Shown: piece by piece, positions 1 to 8,735 of the stretch
Layout of the letters: each line of letters begins with the position of its first letter
Numbering within the stretch: position 1 is the stretch's first letter
Assembly: GCF_024129435.1 (NCBI RefSeq)
Contig: NZ_JAMXXN010000027.1
Location: 1-33,515 of the forward strand
Direction of reading: 5' to 3'
DNA: 33,515 nucleotides
From: Acinetobacter lwoffii
GTDB taxonomy: Bacteria; Pseudomonadota; Gammaproteobacteria; Pseudomonadales; Moraxellaceae
Translations under genes and position numbers: made by a program
Notes under the pieces: model-generated
Told to the model about the DNA's origin: nothing
The model's input: only the letters and a program-made list of their open reading frames with translations
Database searches by the model: none

Positions 1-102
1 ACGTGCCATTGAAAATATAGAAATAAAAATAACTCAAAGGAGGATTTTAAGTATTTAAAACCAATTCTTCAAATGAGGACACGCCCTAGTATAGGTTCAA
101 CC

Positions 103-1182
103 ATGGTACAGATTTTACAAAAGCGTGCGCCTGCGCTGACGATTCGTGCTGGCCATCTGGCACGCGAGCTGATTCTGGAACAAGGTTTGCAACCCGAACA
201 GGTCGATATTGTACCTGGTGCTGCAGGTGGCCCCAAAGGCATCGGGATCCAGGGACTGGATCAGGCGATTTTTGGCGAGTTTTTTCCACGTGCACCTCAG
301 CGTAGAACTTTGGTGGGTTCTTCGATTGGTAGTTGGCGCTTTGCCAGTATGGCTGCACATGGTGCTCAACAGGGAACCGAACGCTTGGCTGAACTCTATA
401 CCAACCTCTATTTTCATAAAAAAATGACCCGTCAGGATGTCAGCGACATCTGCCGTGGGATGCTGCTGAATCTGGTACAAGGCAAAGAAAACGATCTGGT
501 CAATCATCCAGATTATCATCTCGCAGTCATTTCAATTAAAGCCCAGCACATTTTTCAGAGTGACAAGGCATTGCCGTTGCTAGCTTCTGTGGCTGGAATT
601 CTTGGAACGACCGCAGTCGCGCGTCGGCACAGCCGTCATTTCATGCAGCGCGTGATCAGCCAGCCCAATATCGGTGAACAGTTTAAAATCGCTGAAGATG
701 GATTTACCACGCATTATCATGCACTGACCGAACAGAGTGTGTTGTCCTGGTTGATGGCTTCAGCGTCTATTCCCGGAGTGATGGCAGCGGTGAATAATAT
801 TCCAGATGCACCGCAAGGTTATTATCGCGATGGTGGCCTGATTGATTATCACATTGACCTGCCTTTTCAGAGCAAAGGTATTGTGCTGTATCCACATTTT
901 ACCGATAGCATTACCCCCGGCTGGTTCGACAAGTTATTTAAACGTACTTCAAATCCGGAAAATCAGGCACGAACTTTGCTGCTTTCTCCATCGCAGCAAT
1001 ATCTGCAAAGTTTGCCTTTGGGTCGTTTGCCTGATCGTAAAGACTTTAACTTAAAAGGTTTGGACCAGACCCAACGGATTCAGCTGTGGAAGCAATGTAT
1101 TGTGGAAAGTCAGCGTCTGGGCGATGAATTTCTGGAACTGGTCGAGAAGCAGAATTTTGCTGAGGTAATGCAGACCTTGTAA
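103..1182 (+). CDS. Patatin-like phospholipase family protein
   Basis: Predicted serine lipase/acyl hydrolase of the patatin family, which uses a Ser-Asp dyad to cleave acyl esters of phospholipids or other lipids. Visible signatures are a glycine-rich oxyanion stretch (PGAAGGPKG, about residues 39-47), the nucleophile elbow G-S-S-I-G with Ser74, and the DGG motif with Asp243 followed by LIDYH. There is no signal peptide, so the protein is probably cytoplasmic or peripheral. I chose the ATG at 103 because the protein then begins MVQILQKR. An in-frame ATG at 73 would add ten residues (MRTRPSIGST) that look untypical. A strong AAAGGAGGA lies at 36-44, too far from either start to serve it directly. 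The family assignment is firm, the substrate unknown. Confidence 0.85.
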   Translation: MVQILQKRAPALTIRAGHLARELILEQGLQPEQVDIVPGAAGGPKGIGIQGLDQAIFGEFFPRAPQRRTLVGSSIGSWRFASMAAHGAQQGTERLAELYTNLYFHKKMTRQDVSDICRGMLLNLVQGKENDLVNHPDYHLAVISIKAQHIFQSDKALPLLASVAGILGTTAVARRHSRHFMQRVISQPNIGEQFKIAEDGFTTHYHALTEQSVLSWLMASASIPGVMAAVNNIPDAPQGYYRDGGLIDYHIDLPFQSKGIVLYPHFTDSITPGWFDKLFKRTSNPENQARTLLLSPSQQYLQSLPLGRLPDRKDFNLKGLDQTQRIQLWKQCIVESQRLGDEFLELVEKQNFAEVMQTL

Positions 1183-1242
1183 TTGGCCGTAGCTGCCCGA
1201 TTATTTGTATAATTGCTTTAATTTTGTGAACTGTTGAGATTT

Positions 1243-1560
1243 ATGCAGAAGTTTTTAGTTGTCCTGCAATACCTGTGTCTGGCCTTTGCCATTTATCTGA
1301 TTTATAGCGTCAGCATGTCGCTGTATAGCCAGGATTTTGTCCTGATGGAACTGGTCGCTGATATCGGTACGATTCTGATTTGTATCGACCTGGCGGTGTT
1401 TTTATTTACCAGTAAAGGTAAGCCCGGCATTAGCATGGAAGAATATGCAAAAAGACTGGAACAGCCACCGTCTAAGCTGGTCTATGTGACACGAAAATTG
1501 GGGCATCTCGGTATTTTGCTGATTATCACCAGCTGGATTGTGCCGATGATTAACTCATAA
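1243..1560 (+). CDS. Small hypothetical membrane protein (105 aa)
   Basis: No family recognised. The protein has three predicted membrane segments: near residues 4-26 (hydrophobic start after MQK), about 36-55 (LVADIGTILICIDLAVFLF), and the C-terminal helix near 86-103. A short polar loop between the second and third contains SMEEYAKRLEQPPSK. It is 60 bp downstream of the patatin-like gene on the same strand and ends just before a strong terminator, so the two may be cotranscribed. An in-frame TTG at 1234 would add three residues. I prefer the ATG at 1243. No ribosome-binding site stands out. Confidence 0.6.
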   Translation: MQKFLVVLQYLCLAFAIYLIYSVSMSLYSQDFVLMELVADIGTILICIDLAVFLFTSKGKPGISMEEYAKRLEQPPSKLVYVTRKLGHLGILLIITSWIVPMINS

Positions 1561-1570
1561 ATATCCAATA

Positions 1571-1597
1571 AAAAACCTCCCAATTGGGAGGTTTTTT
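1571..1597. terminator. Bidirectional rho-independent terminator
   Basis: Perfect stem ACCTCCC/GGGAGGT around AATT, flanked by A-run on the left and T-run on the right. It lies between two convergent genes, the small membrane protein (plus) and tex (minus), so it can end both transcripts. Confidence 0.85.
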
Positions 1598-1618
1598 TAA
1601 ATTAAAGATATCTGAAAA

Positions 1619-3973
1619 TTATTTAGAACCTTTAATCCCTGCTTGAAGTAATAGCGCACCCAAACCACCAATTTTTTGCTCTTGTGGTTTAGCCGCTTGA
1701 GGTTTCTTGCCCTGAGGACGCTCACCTTGCGGACGTGCTTGCTGTGGACGTTTACCTTGAGACTTACGTTCACCACGTGGCTCATTATTCTCGCGACGTG
1801 GCTGACGTGGTGCTTTCGCCGGAGCTTCAGAACCTTCTAGACGCATCGATAAATTCACACGGTTACGTTCAGCATCCACATTCAAAACACGGACTTGTAC
1901 GATTTGACCCGGTTTCACCACTTTATGTGGGTCAGCGACAAATTCATTGGCAAGTTCAGAAATATGTACCAAACCGTCTTGATGCACACCCACATCGACA
2001 AATGCACCGAAGTTAGTCACGTTGGTGACTACACCTTCTAGCTGCATGCCTTCCGACAATTGCGCAACTTCCGTAATGTCATCACGGAATTTAGCAGTGC
2101 GGAACTCTGGACGCGGGTCACGGCCCGGTTTTTCCAGTTCAGCCAATACGTCTTGAATTGTCGGCAGACCGAATTTCTCGTCTGTAAATTCTTCAGCATT
2201 CACTTGGCGAATGATTTCAGTATTGCCAATGATGTCTTTTACAGTCGTTGCTTTCGCTTCAACAATTTTGCTCACCAAAGCATATGACTCAGGGTGAACC
2301 GCAGAAGCATCTAGTGGTTCTGTACCATCTTGAATACGCAAGAAGCCCGCAGCCTGCTCAAAAGTACGCTCGCCTAAACGTGGCACTTTCTTCAAAGACT
2401 GACGATTGTCAAAACGACCATTTTCCTTACGGAATTCCACAATTTGCTGTGCAATTGATTTATTTAGACCCGCGATATAACCCAAAATCGCTGCTGATGC
2501 AGTGTTTACATCCACACCCACCGAGTTCACACAGTCTTCAACGACCGCTTCAAGGGTTTTCGCCAGACCGGTCTGGTTTACGTCATGTTGATACTGACCC
2601 ACACCAATCGATTTCGGATCGATTTTCACCAGTTCCGCCAATGGATCTTGCAAACGACGTGCAATCGATACCGCACCACGAATCGACACGTCCAGCTCTG
2701 GAAGTTCCTGTGAAGCTAATTCCGACGCTGAATACACCGATGCACCGGCTTCAGACACAGACACACGCGTCATTTTCAGATCACTGTTCGCAGCCATCAT
2801 TTCAGCAACTAAAGCTTCAGTTTCACGGCTTGCAGTACCATTACCAATCGCGATCAGGTCAACATTGAACTCGCGGCATAAGCGCGCCAGCTCGGCCAGT
2901 GAACCTTCTTTATCGTCTTTTGGCGCAAATGGATAAATCGTGCTATGTGCCAGTACATCACCAGACTCGTTCACCACCGCCAGTTTTACACCGGTACGGA
3001 TACCCGGGTCCACGCCCAAAGTGGTACGTGCGCCTGCAGGTGCAGACAGCAGTAAATGACGCAGGTTTTCAGCAAAGACGTTCATCGCTTCTGTTTCAGC
3101 AGCCAGACGTTTTTCAGTCAGCAATGAATGTTCAATCGTTGGACGAACTTTACCGAGCCAGAATAGTTTTGCAGTTTGCTTCAAGAAATCCTGACGTGCT
3201 TGTGGCTGAACAGTTTCTAAATTGTATTCAGTTTCAATACGCGCCAATGGAACATCATCTTCGCCATCCACTTTCAGGCCTAAAACGTTTTCCTGACGGC
3301 CACGCAGCATCGCCAATAAACGATGTGAAGGCACTTTATTTAAGTTTTCAGAGAAATCGAAATAATCGCGGAATTTTTTACCGACTTCTTTTTTCTCATC
3401 ACTTGCAACCAAACTTTTCAGCACGGCAGTTTTTGCAAATGTCGCTTTAAGTTCAGTCGTCAGCGCGATATTTTGCGCCCAGTCATCAATCAGGATGTGC
3501 TGGATCGCATCAAGCTGGCTTTCAGTATCTGGATAATCTTCATGGCTAAAGCCCGCCAAAGCTTCAGCTGGATCAACAGCTTCATTAAAGATTTTTTCAG
3601 CAATCGGGCCCAGACCAGCTTCTTTGGCCTTAAATGATTTACTGGTACGTTTTGGACGGTACGGCGCGTAAATTTCTTCTAATGCATTTTTGGTTTCGGC
3701 GGCATTCACACGCGCCAATAAATCATCAGATAATTTATCTTGTTCTTTGAGTGATTCAATCACCTTTTCACGGCGCTCATACAAATCACGCAAGTATGAT
3801 AAACGCGTATCGAGTTGACGTAGTTGCGTATCGTCTAAGCCTTGCGTTACTTCTTTACGGTAACGTGCAATAAAAGGAACACTGGCACCTTCATCAATAA
3901 GCTTGATGGCAGCCTCAACTTGATTTGGACGTACGGCAAGTTCTTTTGCCAACTGCTGAACTAAGTCAGTCAT
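1619..3973 (-). CDS. tex: Tex, S1-domain RNA-binding transcription accessory protein
   Basis: Tex is a conserved cytoplasmic nucleic-acid-binding protein that associates with transcription and is homologous to eukaryotic Spt6. The 784 aa match the family length. In order: an N-terminal helical region (VQQLAKELAVRPNQVEAAI), a YqgF/RNase H-like fold beginning TLGVDPGIRTG, helix-hairpin-helix segments (SVGVDVNTASAAILGYIAGL; LKKVPRLGERTFEQAAGFLRI), and an S1 RNA-binding domain at about residues 639-710 (LEGVVTNVTNFGAFVDVG). A basic, low-complexity R/K/P/Q tail follows (about 715-765), ending in a hydrophobic GGLGALLLQAGIKGSK. I chose the ATG at 3973. A GTG at 3988 would add five residues. It is a single gene, convergent with its downstream neighbour and divergent from ompR. 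Confidence 0.95.
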   Translation of the reverse strand: MTDLVQQLAKELAVRPNQVEAAIKLIDEGASVPFIARYRKEVTQGLDDTQLRQLDTRLSYLRDLYERREKVIESLKEQDKLSDDLLARVNAAETKNALEEIYAPYRPKRTSKSFKAKEAGLGPIAEKIFNEAVDPAEALAGFSHEDYPDTESQLDAIQHILIDDWAQNIALTTELKATFAKTAVLKSLVASDEKKEVGKKFRDYFDFSENLNKVPSHRLLAMLRGRQENVLGLKVDGEDDVPLARIETEYNLETVQPQARQDFLKQTAKLFWLGKVRPTIEHSLLTEKRLAAETEAMNVFAENLRHLLLSAPAGARTTLGVDPGIRTGVKLAVVNESGDVLAHSTIYPFAPKDDKEGSLAELARLCREFNVDLIAIGNGTASRETEALVAEMMAANSDLKMTRVSVSEAGASVYSASELASQELPELDVSIRGAVSIARRLQDPLAELVKIDPKSIGVGQYQHDVNQTGLAKTLEAVVEDCVNSVGVDVNTASAAILGYIAGLNKSIAQQIVEFRKENGRFDNRQSLKKVPRLGERTFEQAAGFLRIQDGTEPLDASAVHPESYALVSKIVEAKATTVKDIIGNTEIIRQVNAEEFTDEKFGLPTIQDVLAELEKPGRDPRPEFRTAKFRDDITEVAQLSEGMQLEGVVTNVTNFGAFVDVGVHQDGLVHISELANEFVADPHKVVKPGQIVQVRVLNVDAERNRVNLSMRLEGSEAPAKAPRQPRRENNEPRGERKSQGKRPQQARPQGERPQGKKPQAAKPQEQKIGGLGALLLQAGIKGSK

Positions 3974-4308
3974 CGTGTTTGATCCCACAAGGATAAGTAC
4001 TAAATGGCATGATTATAAAGACCGGGTCTATAAAATCCACCATTGTTTTTATTAATTTACCTCATCTTTATATTATGAAGTGCCATAGTTTTCTGCTTTT
4101 CCCGATAAAGTTTGTATGAACTTTGCTTTTTATCCAGCTTAAAATCGTATTTTTTGCTCATTTAGATGTATATATTTGGTATCTATGTCTTGATTTTAAC
4201 TGCAATATTTGGTGCTTTAGAGCATAGTCAATTAATATTAATGAATCGTATACTCAAAGCCTATTTGATTTTTGTTTATGACGACAATAAAGAATAAAGG
4301 AGCATCTC
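3974..4308. other. Divergent AT-rich spacer, tex/ompR
   Basis: About 335 bp with no credible ORF. It must hold the divergent promoters of tex and ompR. On the minus strand a TATAAT hexamer lies at 4012-4017, 39 bp from the tex start. Just upstream is an 11-bp palindrome AGACC-C-GGTCT (4019-4029), which would fall between the -10 and -35 positions. No good -35 is visible. On the ompR side the sequence is very AT-rich, but I cannot single out one promoter. I see no RNA gene or repeat here. Confidence 0.5.
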
Positions 4309-5073
4309 ATGAGTTTAGTTGTACCTGCTGAAAAAGCCGATGCCGTACATACCGAAACGGACCGGGTCGAACGGATCCTGGTGGTTGATGATGATGTTCG
4401 TCTGCGTACCTTACTACAGCGTTTTCTCGAAGATAAAGGCTTTGTGGTTAAAACTGCACATGATGCCACGCAGATGGATCGACTTTTACAGCGGGAACTG
4501 TTTTCTCTGATCGTGCTCGACTTTATGCTTCCGGTCGAAGATGGCTTGAGTATCTGTCGTCGTTTACGCCAATCCAATATCGATACGCCTATCATTATGC
4601 TCACCGCTCGTGGTAGCGACTCGGACCGTATTGCCGGTCTGGAAGCAGGTGCTGATGATTACTTGCCTAAACCATTTAACCCGAATGAACTCTTGGCACG
4701 TATTCGTGCGGTATTGCGCCGTCAGGTACGTGAAGTGCCAGGTGCACCAAGCCAGCAGATGGAAGTGGTTTCTTTTGGTCCCTGGTCACTGGATCTATCT
4801 ACCCGCACCCTGACCCGTGAAGGCCAAGTGGTAACGCTCACTACCGGTGAATTTGCAGTTCTCAAAGCACTAGTGCAGCATCCACGCGAACCATTAACCC
4901 GCGACAAACTGATGAATCTGGCGCGCGGCCGTGAATGGGGTGCCATGGAACGTTCAATTGATGTTCAGGTGTCACGCTTACGCCGTTTAGTGGAAGAAAA
5001 CCCAGCGCGTGCACGTTATATCCAGACCGTATGGGGTGTGGGTTATGTCTTTGTTCCAGATGGTGCTGAATAA
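4309..5073 (+). CDS. ompR: OmpR, winged-helix response regulator
   Basis: Cytoplasmic DNA-binding response regulator of the osmotic/envelope two-component system, expected to be phosphorylated by the downstream EnvZ. The receiver domain (about residues 22-138) has the acidic pocket Asp27-29 (VVDDD), the phospho-acceptor Asp71 (VLDFMLP), Thr99 and the invariant Lys121 (LPKPFNP). The C-terminal OmpR/PhoB winged helix runs from about 150 to 254 and includes the recognition region SIDVQVSRLRRLVEENP and a final QTVWGVGYVF. There is an N-terminal extension of roughly 15 residues compared with E. coli OmpR. AAAGGAG sits about 8 bp before the ATG, supporting this start. The next gene is its cognate kinase, unusually 246 bp away. 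Confidence 0.95.
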   Translation: MSLVVPAEKADAVHTETDRVERILVVDDDVRLRTLLQRFLEDKGFVVKTAHDATQMDRLLQRELFSLIVLDFMLPVEDGLSICRRLRQSNIDTPIIMLTARGSDSDRIAGLEAGADDYLPKPFNPNELLARIRAVLRRQVREVPGAPSQQMEVVSFGPWSLDLSTRTLTREGQVVTLTTGEFAVLKALVQHPREPLTRDKLMNLARGREWGAMERSIDVQVSRLRRLVEENPARARYIQTVWGVGYVFVPDGAE

Positions 5074-5120
5074 AGGAAAACTTATAGGATAAAGATTGCC
5101 CCAATTTATTGTCCCTAAAA

Positions 5121-5226
5121 GCCATTCGCTGCTGTTTGAGCCTCCCCTTCTTTAAAGGCTCGTATACAAATGCGCGAGTTCAGCGAATGGCAAAGTTTTT
5201 TGGTTACTTTTTTCAAAAAAAGTAAC
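5121..5226. repeat. Inverted-repeat element between ompR and envZ
   Basis: Two nested palindromic features lie in the 246-bp spacer. The first is a perfect 11-bp inverted repeat, GCCATTCGCTG at 5121-5131 and CAGCGAATGGC at 5181-5191. The second, directly after it, is a hairpin of GTTACTTTTTT and AAAAAAAGTAAC at 5203-5226. From general knowledge, TTTTGGTTACTTTT...AAAAGTAAC palindromes recur between genes in many gammaproteobacteria, so this looks like a dispersed intergenic repeat. That identity is inferred, as only one copy is visible here. Confidence 0.55.
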
Positions 5227-5319
5227 ACAACAAGCTCCTTCCATCGAAGGTTCAAGCAGTAAGATTCCATTACAAATATTATTACTGCTCAATTTGGAAA
5301 ATGCCTACAGGGAGCTGGT

Positions 5320-6780
5320 GTGAAAATCGACCCCATCGATCCACAAAAATTTACCGATTTTGTCAGCTACTCGGAAAAAAAGCGTACCCGTGGGGAACGC
5401 TTTCTCGACAAGATCAAACCGCGTTCTGCTGCCATGCGTACCACGGTACTGGTGGTTTTCGTGGTCTGTTTCAGCCTGTTCATGTCCTTATGGTTCTTTT
5501 GGCGTACCCTGTTTTTACCTGAAATCCAGCAACATGCGCGTTATCTGGCCATGGAACTGGAAATTCTCAACAATCCCGATCTGCGCCTGTATCACAAACA
5601 GCAGGAAGTCGACATTGACGATTGGTTAAGAAATCGGGTCGGCATTGAATACGTGACCAATCCAGCAGAATATCCCACTGTCCGTGAAAAGCTGATTGCC
5701 GAATTTTTTACCCGACAGATCGAAACCAAACTGGCCAAAGAGTTACGTATCGAACAAGCCACAGTCTATTTCCAGTTTAAGCCGAGTCCACGTATCTGGA
5801 TCCAGACTCCTGAAATGAATGGTCACTGGGTACAGGAACCTTTAAAGACTTATGCCAATTATAGCAATGAACTGATTTTGGGCTGGTTGCTTGGCACGCC
5901 GATTATTGTCGGCATCATTATTTTGACCTTGGTGCGTCAGCTCAACCGTCCTTTACGCCGTTTGCAGAATGCCGCCAACAGTTATAGCCGAATCGGCTCA
6001 GCACCCTATCTAGATACCAATCATGGTCCACTGGAAATCCGTCAGGTCAATCATGCCTTTAACCAAATGATTTATACGCTGGACCAGACCGAGCGGGAAC
6101 GCCGAATCATGCTGGCCGGCATTTCACATGACTTGCGCACGCCCTTAACCCGAATCCGCCTCAGTGCCGAAATGATGCCAGATGAAGACTTTCTCAAAGA
6201 AGGCCTGATTTATGATGTCGAAGATATGGACGCGATTCTGGATCAGTTCATTTCCTATATGCGCGATGGTTCCGATGAAGAACCGCAGGACACCAATGTC
6301 AATGTACTGCTACAGGAACTGGTCAAGCAGTTTAAACCGCTAGATATCCGATTCACCCCACAAGATATACCGACCATTCAGGCGCGCAGCATGTCACTAA
6401 AAAGACTGATCGGCAATCTGATCAACAACTCAAAACGTTATGGTTCAGAACCAATTGAGCTTTCTGCGCATGTTGAAGAAGATCAACTGTTGATTTGTGT
6501 CGCAGACCATGGCGAAGGCATCCCGGAAGATCAGATTGAAGCCTTGATGCAGCCTTTTGTTCGAGGCAATTCAGCACGAACGGTACAAGGCAGCGGCTTG
6601 GGGTTGGCCATTGTGAAACGGATTGTCGATATTCACCATGGTCAGTTGCGTATTCATAATCGTCCTGAAGGTGGGCTAGAAGCTATCATTTCACTACCCG
6701 TAAATCAGGTGAACCCAGAGACACTTCCCCCTGCCACCACACTCGATAAAATTCGCCAAACCTTGACTGATCACTTTTAA
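5320..6780 (+). CDS. envZ: EnvZ, inner-membrane sensor histidine kinase
   Basis: Membrane sensor kinase/phosphatase partner of OmpR, 486 aa. Membrane helix 1 is at about residues 42-66, then a periplasmic sensor loop (about 67-183), helix 2 at about 185-206, a HAMP linker (NRPLRRLQNAANSYSRIG onward), and a HisKA domain with the phospho-acceptor His270 in GISHDLRTPLTR. The ATPase domain has the N box (Asn366, Asn370), DHGEG (G1, about 396-400) and GSGLGLAIVKR (G2, about 425-434). The start is GTG at 5320, preceded by GGGAG at about 5310-5314. It shares strand and order with ompR, but the repeat-bearing spacer makes its level of cotranscription uncertain. All catalytic motifs are intact. Confidence 0.93.
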   Translation: MKIDPIDPQKFTDFVSYSEKKRTRGERFLDKIKPRSAAMRTTVLVVFVVCFSLFMSLWFFWRTLFLPEIQQHARYLAMELEILNNPDLRLYHKQQEVDIDDWLRNRVGIEYVTNPAEYPTVREKLIAEFFTRQIETKLAKELRIEQATVYFQFKPSPRIWIQTPEMNGHWVQEPLKTYANYSNELILGWLLGTPIIVGIIILTLVRQLNRPLRRLQNAANSYSRIGSAPYLDTNHGPLEIRQVNHAFNQMIYTLDQTERERRIMLAGISHDLRTPLTRIRLSAEMMPDEDFLKEGLIYDVEDMDAILDQFISYMRDGSDEEPQDTNVNVLLQELVKQFKPLDIRFTPQDIPTIQARSMSLKRLIGNLINNSKRYGSEPIELSAHVEEDQLLICVADHGEGIPEDQIEALMQPFVRGNSARTVQGSGLGLAIVKRIVDIHHGQLRIHNRPEGGLEAIISLPVNQVNPETLPPATTLDKIRQTLTDHF

Positions 6781-6790
6781 GAAGTGATCA
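6768..6790 (+). terminator. Palindrome over the envZ stop codon
   Basis: A perfect 9-bp inverted repeat, TGATCACTT and AAGTGATCA, with a 5-nt loop containing the envZ stop codon. It lacks a following T-run, so it is only a weak terminator or 3'-end stabiliser candidate. Confidence 0.35.
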
Positions 6791-6985
6791 ATAATCCAAC
6801 AAACGACTTTTTAGTTTTTCTATACAATTCATTTTATAGTTCACGAATTCAATCATTTAAAAATCATCATTTTTTATTATACCTACATTTAGCTAAAAAA
6901 TTAGACCTTAGCCTAACACCTATGCACAATACATTTTTTGAGCGGTACAATCCGTATCATAGTTTAAGAATTAATGAGAGTTAAA

Positions 6986-8503
6986 ATGTCTTTAGATCGT
7001 ATCCGTTTAGCCTCCCTACACAACAAAGTCATCAGCCCTGAACAAGCGGCTGAATTCATCCAAGATGGCATGACTGTGGGCATGAGTGGCTTTACTCGCG
7101 CTGGTGAAGCGAAGGCGGTTCCTTTAGCTTTAGTTCAACAGGCAAAAGCAAACCCATTAAAGATCACGTTAATTACTGGTGCATCACTAGGGAACGATCT
7201 AGACAAACAACTGACTGAAGCTGGTGTATTGGCACGTCGTTTACCGTTCCAGGTAGACAACACTTTACGTAAAGCGATCAACAACGGCGAAGTGATGTTC
7301 ATTGACCAGCACTTGTCTGAAACCGTTGAGCAAATGCGTAACCTGCAGTTGAAAAAACCAGATGTTGCGATCATTGAAGCCGTAGCGATTACTGAAGATG
7401 GCGGCATCATTCCAACAACATCTGTTGGTAACTCTGCAAGCTTTGCGATTTTTGCTGAAAAAGTGATTGTAGAAATCAATACGAATTTAAGCCCGGCATT
7501 TGAAGGCTTGCACGATATCTACATCCCGACGTATCGTCCAACGCGTCAAGCGATTCCATTGACTCAAGTTGATGAGCGTATTGGTACGCATGCGATCAAT
7601 ATCGATCCATCTAAAATTGTTGGTATCGTATTTAACAGCGAATTGCACGACTCTCCATCTACTGTAACTGCACCAGATGATGAGACTCAAAGCATTGCCA
7701 ACCATTTGATCGCTTTCTTTGAAAAAGAAGTAGCTGAAGACCGTCTACCGAAAAACCTCGGACCTCTTCAAGCAGGGATCGGTTCAATTGCAAACGCCGT
7801 ATTGACGGGTCTGAAAGATTCAAACTTCGAAGACTTGATCATGTACTCAGAAGTACTACAAGACTGTACGTTTGAATTGATCGATGCCGGTAAAATGAAG
7901 TTTGCTTCAGGTTCTTCAATTACCCTTTCTGCTAAATATGGCGAAAAAGTATTTAACAACCTTGAACAATACAAAGACAAACTGGTATTACGTCCACAGG
8001 AAATTTCAAACCATCCTGAACTGGTACGTCGTTTAGGTATTATCGGCATCAACACTGCACTTGAGTTTGATATTTACGGTAACGTGAACTCAACTCACGT
8101 CTGCGGTACCAAAATGATGAACGGTATTGGTGGTTCAGGTGACTTCGCACGTAATGCCCACTTGGCGATCTTTGTAACTAAATCAATCGCGAAAGGTGGT
8201 GACATCTCTTCTGTGGTACCGTTTGCTTCACATATCGACCATGCAGAACACGATGTAGATATTCTCGTGACTGAACAAGGTCTTGCGGATCTTCGTGGTT
8301 TGGCACCGCGTGAGCGTGCACGTGCAGTGATTGATAACTGTGCACACCCAATGTACCGCGATGCGTTGAATGATTACTTTGACCGTGCATGTGCAAAAGG
8401 CGGCCATACGCCTCATCTTCTTCGTGAAGCGCTTTCTTGGCACTCAAACTTCGAAGAAAATGGTCACATGCTTGCTGTTGAAGCTGCGGTAAAAACTGCA
8501 TAA
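6986..8503 (+). CDS. Acetyl-CoA hydrolase/transferase family (succinate:acetate CoA-transferase type)
   Basis: Class I CoA-transferase, probably moving CoA between succinyl-CoA and acetate (or another short acid) in the cytoplasm, linking acetate handling to the TCA cycle. The 505 aa equal the usual length of the AarC/ScpC branch. The probable catalytic glutamate is Glu289 in the MYSEVLQD motif, the position of the AarC active-site Glu. The C-terminal region carries GGSGDFARNAHLAIF, VPFASHIDHAEHDVDILVTE and GLAPRERARAVI, all typical of the family. The ATG at 6986 is preferred over one at 6974 because GAGAG lies just upstream of it. The gene is alone and closed by a strong terminator. The exact acyl substrate cannot be told from sequence. 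Confidence 0.85.
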   Translation: MSLDRIRLASLHNKVISPEQAAEFIQDGMTVGMSGFTRAGEAKAVPLALVQQAKANPLKITLITGASLGNDLDKQLTEAGVLARRLPFQVDNTLRKAINNGEVMFIDQHLSETVEQMRNLQLKKPDVAIIEAVAITEDGGIIPTTSVGNSASFAIFAEKVIVEINTNLSPAFEGLHDIYIPTYRPTRQAIPLTQVDERIGTHAINIDPSKIVGIVFNSELHDSPSTVTAPDDETQSIANHLIAFFEKEVAEDRLPKNLGPLQAGIGSIANAVLTGLKDSNFEDLIMYSEVLQDCTFELIDAGKMKFASGSSITLSAKYGEKVFNNLEQYKDKLVLRPQEISNHPELVRRLGIIGINTALEFDIYGNVNSTHVCGTKMMNGIGGSGDFARNAHLAIFVTKSIAKGGDISSVVPFASHIDHAEHDVDILVTEQGLADLRGLAPRERARAVIDNCAHPMYRDALNDYFDRACAKGGHTPHLLREALSWHSNFEENGHMLAVEAAVKTA

Positions 8504-8514
8504 TTAACTGCATT

Positions 8515-8543
8515 CAAAAAAACGCCCTACGGGGCGTTTTTTT
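8515..8543 (+). terminator. Rho-independent terminator after the CoA-transferase
   Basis: Stem AACGCCC/GGGCGTT with a TACG loop, followed by seven T residues, 12 bp after the stop codon. Confidence 0.85.
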
Positions 8544-8562
8544 ATGGCATTTTTATATTTTT

Positions 8563-8590
8563 TTGAATAGTCAGAACCTGATTATATTAA
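8563..8590 (+). promoter_or_regulatory. Possible sigma70 promoter upstream of the DsbA-family gene
   Basis: TTGAAT (8563-8568), a 16-bp spacer and TATTAA (8585-8590). It would give a 5' leader of about 140 bp. This is a by-eye match only. Confidence 0.25.
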
Positions 8591-8735
8591 GGAAGCTACC
8601 TGGCTATCACCTCCTCTTTCTTCTTTTATTTATCCTGCCGATATGCTGTAGAAATACACTTCTGATGCTCAAGGGCTTTAAATTCTGATTCTTCACCCTC
8701 ATACTTGAACACAAGAGCAAAATTAGAGACATGAC

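Noticed and set aside
2248..3450. Plus-strand reading frames of 206 and 183 codons opposite tex
   Set aside because: They are antisense shadows of a well-conserved gene, with unlikely amino-acid composition and no ribosome-binding site.
8178..8513. Minus-strand frame of 111 codons opposite the CoA-transferase gene
   Set aside because: It overlaps the conserved C-terminal coding region and has His/Gln-rich shadow composition.
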